From contig JAITML010000070.1 in the NCBI GenBank assembly GCA_031277395.1, positions 1 through 35,767 of the forward strand: DNA of 35,767 nucleotides, in the 5' to 3' direction. The stretch comes from Methylobacillus sp. Lineage in GTDB: Bacteria > Pseudomonadota > Gammaproteobacteria > Burkholderiales > Methylophilaceae. Below are positions 7,463 to 15,707 of this stretch, piece by piece. The position numbers and the translations under genes are program-made. How positions within the stretch are numbered: the stretch's first letter is position 1; the number at the start of each line of letters is the position of its first letter. The notes beneath the pieces were generated by a model. That model saw only the letters and a program-made list of their open reading frames with translations, did not search any database and was not told where the DNA came from.

Positions 7463-8866
7463 ATGCAGATGCGCGACGAATTTTCCGGTGAGCCGTCCGT
7501 GGCGACAGATCAGAAGTCGCGCGTTCTGCTGATCGAAGATGAAACCCTGTTCGCGCGCGCCGTGGCCAAACGATTGCGCAAGGCGGGCTATGAATGCGAA
7601 GCGGCGGAAACCCTGGCGGAAGGTCAGACGATCATGCGTCGATTTGCGCCCGATATCGTGTTGCTCGACATGCGGCTGCCCGACGGCAATGGCATGGATT
7701 TGCTCGCGGAACTGATCGCGCGCAACATCCCGGTCATCGTGATGACCGCCTATGGCGAAATCAGCGATGCCGTGAGCGCGATAAAGCAGGGCGCGGCAGA
7801 TTATCTGAAAAAACCGGTTGATCTTGAAGAGCTGCTGCTTGTGGTGGACAAGGCGCGGCGCTCCGAGCAGATCAAACATCGCCTTGATTATTCACGTCAG
7901 CGCGACAGCCACAGCGCGGAGAATATCGAGTTTATCGGCGACAGCTCCGCAATGCAGACCGCGCGCATGCAGATCGAACGCATCGCGCAACTGGTTTCCG
8001 TCGGCGGTGACACGCCGCCCACCGTGCTCATCACCGGCGAAACCGGAACCGGCAAGGATGTCGCCGCGCGATTGCTGCATCAATTTTGCGATCGCAGCAA
8101 CCGCCCGTTCGTGCATGTCGATTGCGCCTCGCTGCCCGCGGAGCTTGTTGAAAGTGAATTATTCGGCCATGAAAAAGGCGCGTTTACCAGCGCGCAGGAT
8201 GCTCGCTGCGGCCTCATCGAAGCCGCCGAAGATGGCACGCTGTTCATGGACGAAATCGGCGAATTGCCATTGGCCTTGCAAGTCAAGCTGCTCAATGTGC
8301 TGGAGCGTCGTGTGGTGCGTCGCCTGGGCTCGACCAGGGAACGTTCTGTCGCCGCCCGCTTCATCGCTGCGACCAATCGCGACCTGCAACAAATGGTGAT
8401 CGAAGGCCGCTTCCGCGCCGATCTCTATTATCGTCTCAATGTGCTCAACATCGAGATGCCGCCATTGCGTCAACGCGGCGACGATATCTTGTTGCTTGCC
8501 AACCATTTCGCCCAACAAACCGCGCGACGTTACGGCCTGCCCCATCGCCCGTTTTCCTCCATCGCGCAAACCGCCATGCTCGCCTATTCCTGGCCCGGCA
8601 ATGTGCGCGAACTCAAACACCTCGTCAGCCGTGGTGCATTGCTAAGTCAGGGCGCGATGATAGAGCTTGCCGATCTCGCGCTTCCCGGCGCGCTCGCTGA
8701 CACGCCGTCACTCTCCGCGATGCGGCTTGAAGACGCTGAAAAAACACTCATCATCAACGCGCTTAAACAATCCGGCGGCAATGTCTCCGAAGCCGCCAGA
8801 CTGCTCGGCATTACTCGAATGACGATACGCTACCGCATGGAAAAGCACGGCGTTCGGGATCAGTAA
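7463..8866 (+). CDS. Sigma-54-dependent response regulator (NtrC family)
   Basis: The protein has 467 residues. A receiver domain (about 19-130) has the acidic pocket EDE, the phospho-acceptor Asp 69 in LLDMRLPDG, Thr 95 and a KKP motif. An AAA+ domain (about 155-390) has Walker A GETGTGKD (192-199) and Walker B LFMDE (260-264). A Fis-type helix-turn-helix (about 437-461, NVSEAARLLGITRMTIRYRM) ends the protein. The sigma-54 contact loop reads GAFTSA (239-244) rather than the canonical GAFTGA. It should activate sigma-54 promoters when phosphorylated, but no histidine kinase gene is adjacent. Starts at GTG 7460, ATG 7463 and ATG 7469 are all possible. It follows the receptor gene by 17 bases and is probably co-transcribed, so it may control its own operon from the dyad at 4915-4954. 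Confidence 0.93.
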   Translation: MQMRDEFSGEPSVATDQKSRVLLIEDETLFARAVAKRLRKAGYECEAAETLAEGQTIMRRFAPDIVLLDMRLPDGNGMDLLAELIARNIPVIVMTAYGEISDAVSAIKQGAADYLKKPVDLEELLLVVDKARRSEQIKHRLDYSRQRDSHSAENIEFIGDSSAMQTARMQIERIAQLVSVGGDTPPTVLITGETGTGKDVAARLLHQFCDRSNRPFVHVDCASLPAELVESELFGHEKGAFTSAQDARCGLIEAAEDGTLFMDEIGELPLALQVKLLNVLERRVVRRLGSTRERSVAARFIAATNRDLQQMVIEGRFRADLYYRLNVLNIEMPPLRQRGDDILLLANHFAQQTARRYGLPHRPFSSIAQTAMLAYSWPGNVRELKHLVSRGALLSQGAMIELADLALPGALADTPSLSAMRLEDAEKTLIINALKQSGGNVSEAARLLGITRMTIRYRMEKHGVRDQ

Positions 8867-8895
8867 AAAGCAAAAGCTGGTTCCGCAGGCTGGGG

Positions 8896-9315
8896 TTATT
8901 TAATGGGTGTGACCAGCGCCTTGTCATTGGTGTCGAGCACAAAGATGGCAAGCAGTTTCGCCGGCTCGGTCTTGCTTGCATTGCGGCTGATTGAATGTTT
9001 GGCATTTGGCGGCTCGGACCAGCTCTCGCCTGCGCGATAGACACGCACCTCACCGTCATTCACCTGTGATTCAATCACGCCGGAAATTACATAGGCGTAG
9101 ATAAAAGCTGACTTCGCGTGGGTATGCGGCACGGATGCCGCGCCCGGCGCATACTCAACCTCCACGGCAATCAGCGATTTTCCGGGGATATTGGGAATGG
9201 CCGCCTCGAAATTCTTTTTGACGGTTTCCGCGTGGCCATCATGCGCGGAAACGAAACCGGTTATCGAGAAGGCGAGAGCCGCGCAGACAACAGCGGCGGT
9301 GGTTCGGATTTTCAT
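8896..9315 (-). CDS. Exported cupin-domain protein
   Basis: A 139-residue protein with a clear Sec signal peptide (about residues 1-24, MKIRTTAAVVCAALAF onward, cleavage after VSA) and a single cupin barrel. The first cupin motif is seen in PHTHAKSAFIYAYVISG and the second in AGESWSEPPNAKHSIS. The usual metal-ligand Glu of motif 1 (HxH-x3/4-E) is not at the expected place, so the metal site may be altered. The open frame runs upstream to 9849, but the ATG at 9315 with AAGGAG on the minus strand and the signal peptide right after it decide the start. It converges with the response regulator gene (29-base gap) and diverges from purT. A periplasmic location follows from the signal peptide; the substrate is unknown. 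Confidence 0.85.
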   Translation of the reverse strand: MKIRTTAAVVCAALAFSITGFVSAHDGHAETVKKNFEAAIPNIPGKSLIAVEVEYAPGAASVPHTHAKSAFIYAYVISGVIESQVNDGEVRVYRAGESWSEPPNAKHSISRNASKTEPAKLLAIFVLDTNDKALVTPIK

Positions 9316-9471
9316 GGAGTTTCTCCTTCTGCTTCGCGAAAAATGCCCTTGCACCGGGGCATAAAGAGGTGCCAAATACAGGAAATCGCAGTGTACTACA
9401 ACGCAGTACTGATTCCTGATCCCTGACACCCGCATGTTAAAATCCCGCATCCAACTTTCGCGGAGCTTCTC

Positions 9472-10671
9472 ATGTCCATCGGCACTCCCCTCAGCCCTTC
9501 CGCCACGCGCGTGTTGCTGCTCGGCAGCGGAGAATTGGGCAAGGAAATCATCATTGCCCTGCAACGTCTCGGGGTTGAAGTGATCGCGGCGGATCGCTAT
9601 GCAAACGCGCCCGGCCATCAGGTCGCGCATCGCGCGCACGTGCTCGACATGACTGATGCAAATGCCTTGCACGCGCTCGTGGAGTCCGAAAAACCGCATC
9701 TCATCGTGCCCGAAATCGAGGCGATTGCCATTGACGCGCTCGCCGAGATCGAGGCTGCCGGCATGGCGCGTGTAATCCCGACCGCGCGCGCGGTGCAACT
9801 GACCATGAACCGCGAAGGCATACGCTGTCTCGCTGCGGAAGAACTGCATCTGCCAACTTCGCCCTACGCCTTTGCCTCCAGCCTCGCGGAATTGCAGGCA
9901 GCGATAGATGGCGGCATCGGCTACCCGTGTTTCGTCAAGCCGGTGATGTCATCTTCGGGCAAGGGGCAGTCGCATGTTACCGGGCCGGAACAAGTCGCGT
10001 CCGCGTGGGAATACGCCGCCAAGGGCGGGCGCGTGGATCAGGGGCGCGTCATTGTCGAAGGGCAGATTGAATTCGATTATGAAATCACGTTGCTGACCGT
10101 GCGCTCGCTTGATGCTACCGGTGAGGTGGTAACGCGATTCTGCGAACCCATTGGGCATAAGCAGGTCAAGGGTGATTATGTTGAAAGCTGGCAGCCGCAA
10201 GCGATGAATCCGCAGGCGCTGGAACGCTCGCGGGAAATTGCCCGTGCGGTGACGGACAATTTGGGCGGCCTCGGCCTGTTCGGTGTGGAGCTGTTCATTA
10301 ATGACGATCAGGTCTGGTTCTCCGAAGTCAGCCCACGCCCGCACGACACCGGCATGGTGACGATGGCGAGCCAGCGTTTTTCCGAATTTGAAATTCACGC
10401 GCGTGCGATACTCGGGTTGCCGATTGATGTGAGCTTGCGCGCGCCGGGTGCGAGTGCCGTGATTTACGGCGGCGCGGAAAGCAAAAATCTGATATTCGAC
10501 GGCGTGGAAGCCGCGCTCGCCGTACCCGAATCCGATATCCGTTTGTTCGGAAAACCGGAATCTTTCGAGCGCCGCCGCATGGGCGTGGCGCTTGCGACCG
10601 GAAAAAATACGGATGAAGCGCGTGAACGCGCCCGACTCGCCGCGAGCTATGTCAAGCCGAGAGCGGCTTGA
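9472..10671 (+). CDS. purT: Formate-dependent phosphoribosylglycinamide formyltransferase (GAR transformylase 2)
   Basis: A 399-residue ATP-grasp enzyme that makes formyl-GAR from GAR, formate and ATP in de novo purine synthesis, without folate. The N-terminus has the nucleotide-binding [11 protein letters not shown] and the substrate stretch [18 protein letters not shown]. The ATP-grasp core has [17 protein letters not shown] (about 153-169) and the metal-binding [18 protein letters not shown] (about 284-301). Length matches E. coli PurT (392). The start ATG at 9472 has GGAG ten bases upstream. The globin gene begins 5 bases after the stop, suggesting translational coupling. Confidence 0.96.
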   Translation: MSIGTPLSPSATRVLLLGSGELGKEIIIALQRLGVEVIAADRYANAPGHQVAHRAHVLDMTDANALHALVESEKPHLIVPEIEAIAIDALAEIEAAGMARVIPTARAVQLTMNREGIRCLAAEELHLPTSPYAFASSLAELQAAIDGGIGYPCFVKPVMSSSGKGQSHVTGPEQVASAWEYAAKGGRVDQGRVIVEGQIEFDYEITLLTVRSLDATGEVVTRFCEPIGHKQVKGDYVESWQPQAMNPQALERSREIARAVTDNLGGLGLFGVELFINDDQVWFSEVSPRPHDTGMVTMASQRFSEFEIHARAILGLPIDVSLRAPGASAVIYGGAESKNLIFDGVEAALAVPESDIRLFGKPESFERRRMGVALATGKNTDEARERARLAASYVKPRAA

Positions 10672-10675
10672 AGTC

Positions 10676-11086
10676 ATGAATCAGATAGATGAGCCGGACA
10701 GCAGCACGGCAACTTTTTTCGAACTGCTGGGCGGCGTGGAGCGCGTGCGTGAACTGGTTGAACGCTTCTATGACATCATGGACAGCGACCCCAAAGCCGC
10801 CGGTATCCGCGCCATGCACAAACCCGATCTGACCGAAGCGCGCGAAAAACTGTTCATGTTTCTCACCGGCTGGACGGGCGGGCCGCAACTCTATATCGAA
10901 CGCTACGGACATCCTTTTCTGCGCGCGCGGCATCTGCCGTTCGCGATAGGCGATTCCGAGCGCGACCAGTGGATGTATTGCATGATACGCGCGATGCATG
11001 GCATCGGCGTCGAGGAAAAAGTCATGGTGCAAATCGGCAATGCACTCTGGGGCGTCGCTGATTTCATGCGGAACAAGGCTGAGTAG
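10676..11086 (+). CDS. Group II truncated haemoglobin-like globin
   Basis: A 136-residue 2-on-2 globin. Tyr 32 is at the B10 position (ERFYDIM), the proximal His is 86 in RARHLPFAIG, and Trp 99 is at G8 (DQWMYCM), the combination typical of TrHbO-like group II proteins. These bind haem in the cytoplasm and are linked to oxygen or NO chemistry and redox signalling. The frame is open further upstream to 10592, inside purT, but homology begins at the ATG at 10676. The 5-base gap after purT and the overlap of its stop with the start region of the next gene indicate one transcript. The link to PurT function is not obvious. Confidence 0.9.
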   Translation: MNQIDEPDSSTATFFELLGGVERVRELVERFYDIMDSDPKAAGIRAMHKPDLTEAREKLFMFLTGWTGGPQLYIERYGHPFLRARHLPFAIGDSERDQWMYCMIRAMHGIGVEEKVMVQIGNALWGVADFMRNKAE

Positions 11087-11088
11087 TG

Positions 11089-11631
11089 ATGACCGGAATA
11101 CATGGAATGAAGTCCAGTTTCTTTCTCTTTCTTTTCTTTCCATTGACTGCTTTCGCGGACTCATCATTAGCGATCGTGGAGCAGGTTTTGAAAAACGAAC
11201 TCGCTTCCAAATACGAGCTTGCAGATTATCTTCAGCCACAGATACTGCAAGTTGATCTTGATGGGGATGGGGAGCAAGATATCGCCGCGCTGATTCAAGA
11301 GGCAGATACCGAAAAATCTGCAAAAGGCGGGCTGCTCATCATTCATGCAAAGACGAAAAAGACGTTCATCCTCGCTGCCGGAACCCGCTTTGCTCAATTT
11401 GACGATTTCAAGCTCGATGGCGAGTACGAAAAACCGTTGAAGTGGTCGTCTTACATCAGGAGCACGGCACCGGAAACTCAGTTCGGCGAAAACGGCGATA
11501 TACTGGGGAAAAAGTACATAAAGCTCAGTCATCCCGGAATCACTATGGAATTTGGCAACGAGAATATATCCATTCCCGGAGTTATCTACTGGGATGGCAC
11601 AAAGTACATCTGGATTCATGGCGGGCCGTAA
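11089..11631 (+). CDS. Exported protein of unknown function
   Basis: About 180 residues with an N-terminal signal peptide. The hydrophobic core is FFLFLFFPLTAF, with cleavage likely after AFA. The ATG at 11089 lies 2 bases after the globin stop; an alternative ATG at 11107 would start right at the signal peptide, and a GTG at 11086 overlaps the globin stop. An acidic loop DLDGDGEQD near residue 56 looks like a single calcium-binding or FG-GAP-type loop, followed by stretches such as FAQFDDFKLDGEYEKPLKWSS. No membrane anchor or lipobox is seen. It is probably periplasmic. It sits in a run of four same-strand genes (purT, globin, this, next) but I cannot assign a function. Confidence 0.7.
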   Translation: MTGIHGMKSSFFLFLFFPLTAFADSSLAIVEQVLKNELASKYELADYLQPQILQVDLDGDGEQDIAALIQEADTEKSAKGGLLIIHAKTKKTFILAAGTRFAQFDDFKLDGEYEKPLKWSSYIRSTAPETQFGENGDILGKKYIKLSHPGITMEFGNENISIPGVIYWDGTKYIWIHGGP

Positions 11632-11671
11632 GCGCACCGGTTGTCAAACGTTGATCGCACAGGAGTGTTTC

Positions 11672-12196
11672 ATGCAAATTGCATTATCAGAAAATCGTTG
11701 GAGTTGGGCGGTGAGCTTGATATCCGGTCTCGCGCTATGGGCGGTATGTACCGTCAGCCACGCGGAGGAGGCGGTTTTGAGCGATTCCGCCTATGGCAAG
11801 ATCCGATTCGGCGAAAAACTGGAGGTGGCGAAAAAGCTGCTGGGCGAGCCCGTACCTCCCGCGACCGACCTGGATGAACAGCAGTGTCGCCAGATCGTGT
11901 TCAAAGCTTATCCTGATGTGTATTTTATGGTCGAGCAAGGCACGATCACCCGCGCAGAATCGGTCAAGCCCATAGCTACAGCCATCGGCTTCACCGTGGG
12001 ATCATCACTGGCCGAGGTTCAGAAGAAGTACCCGCAAGCCGTTCTCAAGCCTCACGCCTACACTGACGGGCATTACGTCATCCTCACGAGCAAGGACGAA
12101 AAATCTGCTTTGCTCATGGAAGAAAATGAAGGAAAAATCATGGTCATTCGTGGCGGTCTTGTGCCATCGGTAAATTATATTGAAGGTTGTCTGTAA
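11672..12196 (+). CDS. Exported protein of unknown function
   Basis: A 174-residue protein with a signal peptide (hydrophobic core VSLISGLALWAVCTV, cleavage near SHA-EE). The frame is open from 11552, but the ATG at 11672 has AGGAG at 11661-11665 and is followed directly by the signal peptide. The mature part contains YGKIRFGEKLEVAKKLLGEP and GFTVGSSLAEVQKKYPQA, two helix-turn stretches of the kind seen in small periplasmic proteins whose conformation compares an early with a late half. Two Cys (CRQIVF, and the penultimate residue in EGCL) could pair. No firm family assignment. Confidence 0.7.
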   Translation: MQIALSENRWSWAVSLISGLALWAVCTVSHAEEAVLSDSAYGKIRFGEKLEVAKKLLGEPVPPATDLDEQQCRQIVFKAYPDVYFMVEQGTITRAESVKPIATAIGFTVGSSLAEVQKKYPQAVLKPHAYTDGHYVILTSKDEKSALLMEENEGKIMVIRGGLVPSVNYIEGCL

Positions 12197-12217
12197 TTAT
12201 TTGAACGCAGCAGAAAC

Positions 12218-12347
12218 ATGAAAAATACGAATTGCCATCGTGGCTGCTGTTTATGCACTCACCTACAAGAACTACAGCAATGGAAAAGTAGTTAATTTCT
12301 CCAGAGACTACGACGCAGAGCAATACGACAAATGTGAATGGAAATAG
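12218..12347 (+). pseudogene. Possible frameshifted small gene
   Basis: Starting at ATG 12218 the frame ends after about 20 codons. Deleting one base from the A5 run right after the ATG gives M-K-I-R-I-A-I-V-A-A-V-Y-A-L-T-Y-K-N-Y, continuing without a stop to TAG at 12345-12347 (about 42 residues), with a hydrophobic start followed by a hydrophilic tail. This could be a decayed exported mini-protein or a sequencing indel in a homopolymer. Evidence is only the shape of the frame. Confidence 0.3.
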
Positions 12348-12358
12348 TATCTACGCTA

Positions 12359-12655
12359 TTATCCAAATCCAAGTGATTGAGTGAATAGCATAACAATAAC
12401 AAGCACGGCGAATGAAACCAGACCGCCAAGCCAAAATTTCATAATCCAGAATGCTTGACGGTAGCGCTGTTTGCGAAGGAGAAAAATGAGGCCGACAAGA
12501 GCGCCGGTGATGGCCATAAAAATTGCAGTCCCTTCCCGACCCTCATCACGAGCGATACCTACCGATACAATCCAAGTGGAAAAGCATGCCACAGAAAAAC
12601 AAAGCAGAGCTGCGCAAAGCAGCAGTATCATCACGGGAATCAGGAGGGCATTCAT
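12359..12655 (-). CDS. Small membrane protein, unknown function
   Basis: A 98-residue protein with three hydrophobic helices (about residues 3-31, 42-60, 75-93) and a short basic loop RKQRYRQAFW between helices 2 and 3. The start ATG at 12655 is the first residue before helix 1. It is on the minus strand directly after the rhlE-like gene (28-base gap), so it may be the last gene of that transcript. No recognisable family motif. Confidence 0.6.
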   Translation of the reverse strand: MNALLIPVMILLLCAALLCFSVACFSTWIVSVGIARDEGREGTAIFMAITGALVGLIFLLRKQRYRQAFWIMKFWLGGLVSFAVLVIVMLFTQSLGFG

Positions 12656-12683
12656 GACCGTGCTTCCATCAAATAAAACGTGA

Positions 12684-14045
12684 CTATTCTTTCCGCATCA
12701 AACCACCCAGCAGGGCAGGTACTTCGCGTCGGGATTTGTTTGACGGGCGTGGCGTGCGGCGTGTTATGGGCGGGGTATTCAGGTCGGGCTCGTATGGTTT
12801 GTCGAACCACGGGTCGTGCGATTTTCGTGACGTGGCGGGTGCTGCGGTGGGTGGTTTGTGTGCGTTTTCGCTGGTGCGTCGTTCGTTGCGGACGTGGCGT
12901 TGCGGACGTGGCGGTTCCTCTTGTGGAATCTCGCGCTTGATGAGTTTTTCGATCTCCCGCAGCAGTCTGGTTTCCTCAGGCGAGACCAGCGAGATCGCGA
13001 TGCCTGTGGCGCCCGCGCGCCCGGTGCGGCCGATGCGGTGCACATAGTCCTCGGGGACGTGCGGGATTTCGTAGTTGATAACCATGGGCAACTGGTCGAT
13101 ATCGAGGCCGCGCGCGGCGACATCGGTCGCAACCAGTGTGGTGATTTTTCCCTGCTTGAAGGCATCCAGCGCCTGCAAACGTTCCTGTTGTGATTTGTCG
13201 CCGTGAATCGCGTCGGCGGCAATGCCGTCGCGCTGCAACATGCGGGCAAGGCGACCCGCGGTCAGCTTGGTCTTGGTGAACACGAGGGTCTGCACATTTT
13301 CCTGACGCAACAGTTCGGCCAGTACCGGATGTTTTTCGTCCTGCGCGACCTTGTATATCTTTTGCGTGACATTATCCGAAGCGGCATTGCTGCGCGCGAC
13401 CTCGACCAGCGTGGGCTGGGTGAGAAAATCTTCCGCGAGCTTTTTGATGTCGTTGGAGAAGGTCGCCGAAAACATCAGGCTCTGACGCTGCTTGGGCAGC
13501 AGATTGAGGATGCGCTTGAGATCAGGCAGAAAACCCATGTCCAGCATACGATCGGCCTCGTCCAGCACCAGCATCTGCACCTGATTGAGTTGCACCGTGC
13601 GCTGCTCGACGTGATCAAGCAAACGGCCCGGCGTGGCGACGAGAATTTCCACGCCACGCATGAGCGTAGGCATCTGCGTCTTGATATCCACACCGCCGAA
13701 TACCACCAGCGAGCGCAACGGCACATGCTTGCCGTAGGTCTTGACGCTTTCTTCCACCTGAATCGCAAGCTCACGCGTGGGCGTGAGTATCAGGGCGCGC
13801 ACCGGATGGCGCGCCGGCGAGGCGCTGGTGTTCGCGTGCGGCAGCAGTTTTTGCAGCAGGGGCAGCGTGAACGCGGCGGTCTTGCCGGTACCGGTCTGGG
13901 CGCCGGCCATGAGGTCGCGGTTTTCCAGCACCAGCGGGATCGCCTGTGCCTGTATCGGCGTGGGCCGGGTATAGCCTTGTTCCTCCACCGCCCGCAGGAT
14001 TTCCGGAGCGAGATTGAGCGCGGCAAATGTGGTTTCAGTCGTCAC
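12684..14045 (-). CDS. rhlE: DEAD-box RNA helicase, RhlE-like
   Basis: A 453-residue ATP-dependent RNA helicase with all core motifs: Q motif ([14 protein letters not shown]), motif I AQTGTGKT (49-56), Ia PTRELA, GG, TPGR, motif II DEAD, motif III SAT, motif [11 protein letters not shown] and motif [12 protein letters not shown]. The C-terminal tail (from about residue 375) is Arg/Pro-rich and ends [11 protein letters not shown], similar to tails of RhlE-type helicases involved in ribosome assembly and RNA turnover. It lies 33 bases downstream of a second helicase gene on the same strand, so the two are probably one operon. Start ATG at 14045. Confidence 0.92.
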   Translation of the reverse strand: MTTETTFAALNLAPEILRAVEEQGYTRPTPIQAQAIPLVLENRDLMAGAQTGTGKTAAFTLPLLQKLLPHANTSASPARHPVRALILTPTRELAIQVEESVKTYGKHVPLRSLVVFGGVDIKTQMPTLMRGVEILVATPGRLLDHVEQRTVQLNQVQMLVLDEADRMLDMGFLPDLKRILNLLPKQRQSLMFSATFSNDIKKLAEDFLTQPTLVEVARSNAASDNVTQKIYKVAQDEKHPVLAELLRQENVQTLVFTKTKLTAGRLARMLQRDGIAADAIHGDKSQQERLQALDAFKQGKITTLVATDVAARGLDIDQLPMVINYEIPHVPEDYVHRIGRTGRAGATGIAISLVSPEETRLLREIEKLIKREIPQEEPPRPQRHVRNERRTSENAHKPPTAAPATSRKSHDPWFDKPYEPDLNTPPITRRTPRPSNKSRREVPALLGGLMRKE

Positions 14046-14078
14046 AGGTGCGAATTATGCAATAACTTGCGCTGAAAT

Positions 14079-15422
14079 TCAGGCGAAGTTGCGGTTGCCA
14101 CGTGGCTTGAAAGAAGGTTTCCCGTCATCGCGCCGCTTCTGTCCGCCGTAGCTTTGATTTTGGCGCGGCTTGAAACCGCTCTTCTTGTTGTCATCGAACT
14201 TGTTTCCGCCGAATTTGTTGCCGGTGAATTTTCCGCTGCCGTGCTTGTGGCCGTGTTTGGCGCCGGGCTTTGCCGCTTGCGGCTTGCGTTGCGGCTCCAG
14301 ACCGGGGATCACGGCGGCTTCGATGCGATGGCCGGTGAACTGCTCTATCTTGCGCAGCGCGAAACGCTCATTGTGCGCGGCGAAGGAAATCGCGGTGCCC
14401 TTGCGTCCCGCGCGGCCCGTGCGTCCGATGCGATGCACATAGTCTTCGGCAAATTTCGGCAGATCGTAGTTGATGACGTGGCTGATGCCTGCGACGTCAA
14501 TGCCGCGCGCGGCGACGTCGGTCGCGACCAGCACGTTCACGTTGCCGTGGCGCAGCTTGGTCAGCGTGCGGTTGCGCGCGCCCTGCGTCATGTCGCCGTG
14601 CAGCGCCGCAGCACGATGACCGGCGGCGATGAGATCTTCTGACAGCAATTCGGCGTGACGTTTGGTGGAGGTAAATACTATGGTTTGCTTCACTTCCGGC
14701 GCGATGAGCAGGTGTTCCAGCAGTTTGTTTTTGTGGTTCAGGTCATCCACGAAGTGCAGACGCTGCTCAATGTTTTCGTGTTTGGTTTGCGGTGCTGCGA
14801 CGTGGATGGACTTCGGTTTTTTGAGCAGTTGCAGCGCAATCTTGCCGATGACGCCGTCGAAGGTCGCGGAGAACATCAGCGTCTGGCGCTCGCTTGGCAG
14901 CGCCGCGCAGATGCGCTCGACATCCGGCATGAAACCCATGTCCAGCATGCGGTCGGCTTCGTCCAGCACCAGCATTTGCAGGCGCGAAAAATCAATGCGG
15001 CCGCGTTCCATGTGATCGAGCAAACGCCCCGGCGTAGCAACCAGAATATCCAGCGGTTGCGACAGTAATTTGTTCTGCACCGGATACGGCATACCGCCGA
15101 CGATGCTCACGGCGCGCGAGCGCATGAATTTGCCGTATTTGCGCGCGGCCTCGTTTACTTGTTGCGCGAGTTCGCGCGTGGGCACCAGCACCAGAATACG
15201 CGGGCCGCGGCTGCGGGCAGGATGCGGCGTTACCAGAAGATTGATCGCGGGCAGCGTGAAGGCCGCGGTCTTGCCGGTGCCGGTTTGGGCGGAGGCCATG
15301 AGATCGTGGCCTGCCATGATTTCGGGAATGGCCTGCGCTTGTATGGGCGTAGGCTCGGTATAGCCCGCTTCCTGCAGCGCGTGCAATATGGCGGGATGCA
15401 AATCCAGATTTTCAAAAGACAC
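14079..15422 (-). CDS. DEAD-box RNA helicase with basic Gly/Asn-rich tail
   Basis: A 447-residue DEAD-box helicase with Q motif ([14 protein letters not shown]), motif I AQTGTGKT (45-52), [27 protein letters not shown] and [13 protein letters not shown]. Its tail (about 380-447) is rich in Lys, Gly, Asn and Phe (KFTGNKFGGNKF and similar), a low-complexity RNA-binding extension. The cores of the two neighbouring helicases are clearly paralogous, but the tails and linkers are unrelated, so it is not a recent duplication. It is the first gene of the minus-strand pair and has a 285-base divergent spacer shared with typA. Confidence 0.92.
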   Translation of the reverse strand: MSFENLDLHPAILHALQEAGYTEPTPIQAQAIPEIMAGHDLMASAQTGTGKTAAFTLPAINLLVTPHPARSRGPRILVLVPTRELAQQVNEAARKYGKFMRSRAVSIVGGMPYPVQNKLLSQPLDILVATPGRLLDHMERGRIDFSRLQMLVLDEADRMLDMGFMPDVERICAALPSERQTLMFSATFDGVIGKIALQLLKKPKSIHVAAPQTKHENIEQRLHFVDDLNHKNKLLEHLLIAPEVKQTIVFTSTKRHAELLSEDLIAAGHRAAALHGDMTQGARNRTLTKLRHGNVNVLVATDVAARGIDVAGISHVINYDLPKFAEDYVHRIGRTGRAGRKGTAISFAAHNERFALRKIEQFTGHRIEAAVIPGLEPQRKPQAAKPGAKHGHKHGSGKFTGNKFGGNKFDDNKKSGFKPRQNQSYGGQKRRDDGKPSFKPRGNRNFA

Positions 15423-15707
15423 AAAATTTCCTTAAAGGACGGAACAAAAAATACGCAAGCAGCAACGCATCCCGCTTGGGATGCAGTGCGCAGAATTCTT
15501 TTGGAGATTCTTTAAATACCGGCGCTCGGGCATAGCCGCTAACCGGTAAATCTGAAGTGAAGCGAATGATGCGGCTTCCGGGAGGTCAGGGCGATGAATC
15601 GTTGACGCTGTGGTCAAACGAAGCGCGCAGTATACGCACTATTGCCAAAGTGTCAAACTTTTTTATGTTAAAATGCGCGCCTTTTTCACGCAAGAGTACA
15701 TCAATCA
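15423..15707. other. Divergent spacer between the helicase pair and typA
   Basis: This stretch has no supported gene. It holds the candidate typA promoter near its right end and a loose inverted pair TACCGG (15517-15522) / CCGGTA (15543-15548). If the helicase mRNA starts near the typA promoter its leader would be long, as is common for cold-regulated helicase mRNAs, but no minus-strand promoter was clear to me. Confidence 0.4.
15642..15669 (+). promoter_or_regulatory. Candidate sigma-70 promoter for typA
   Basis: TTGCCA (15642-15647), 16-base spacer, TATGTT (15664-15669), overlapping TAAAAT at 15669-15674. Transcription would begin about 30 bases before the ATG at 15708. Confidence 0.4.

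Noticed and set aside
9316-9849. N-terminal extension of the cupin gene on the minus strand
   Set aside because: It would run into purT. The signal peptide and ribosome-binding site place the start at 9315.
15432-15617. Minus-strand frame of 61 codons upstream of the second helicase
   Set aside because: No ribosome-binding site and no motif; the region is more likely the leader of the helicase mRNA.
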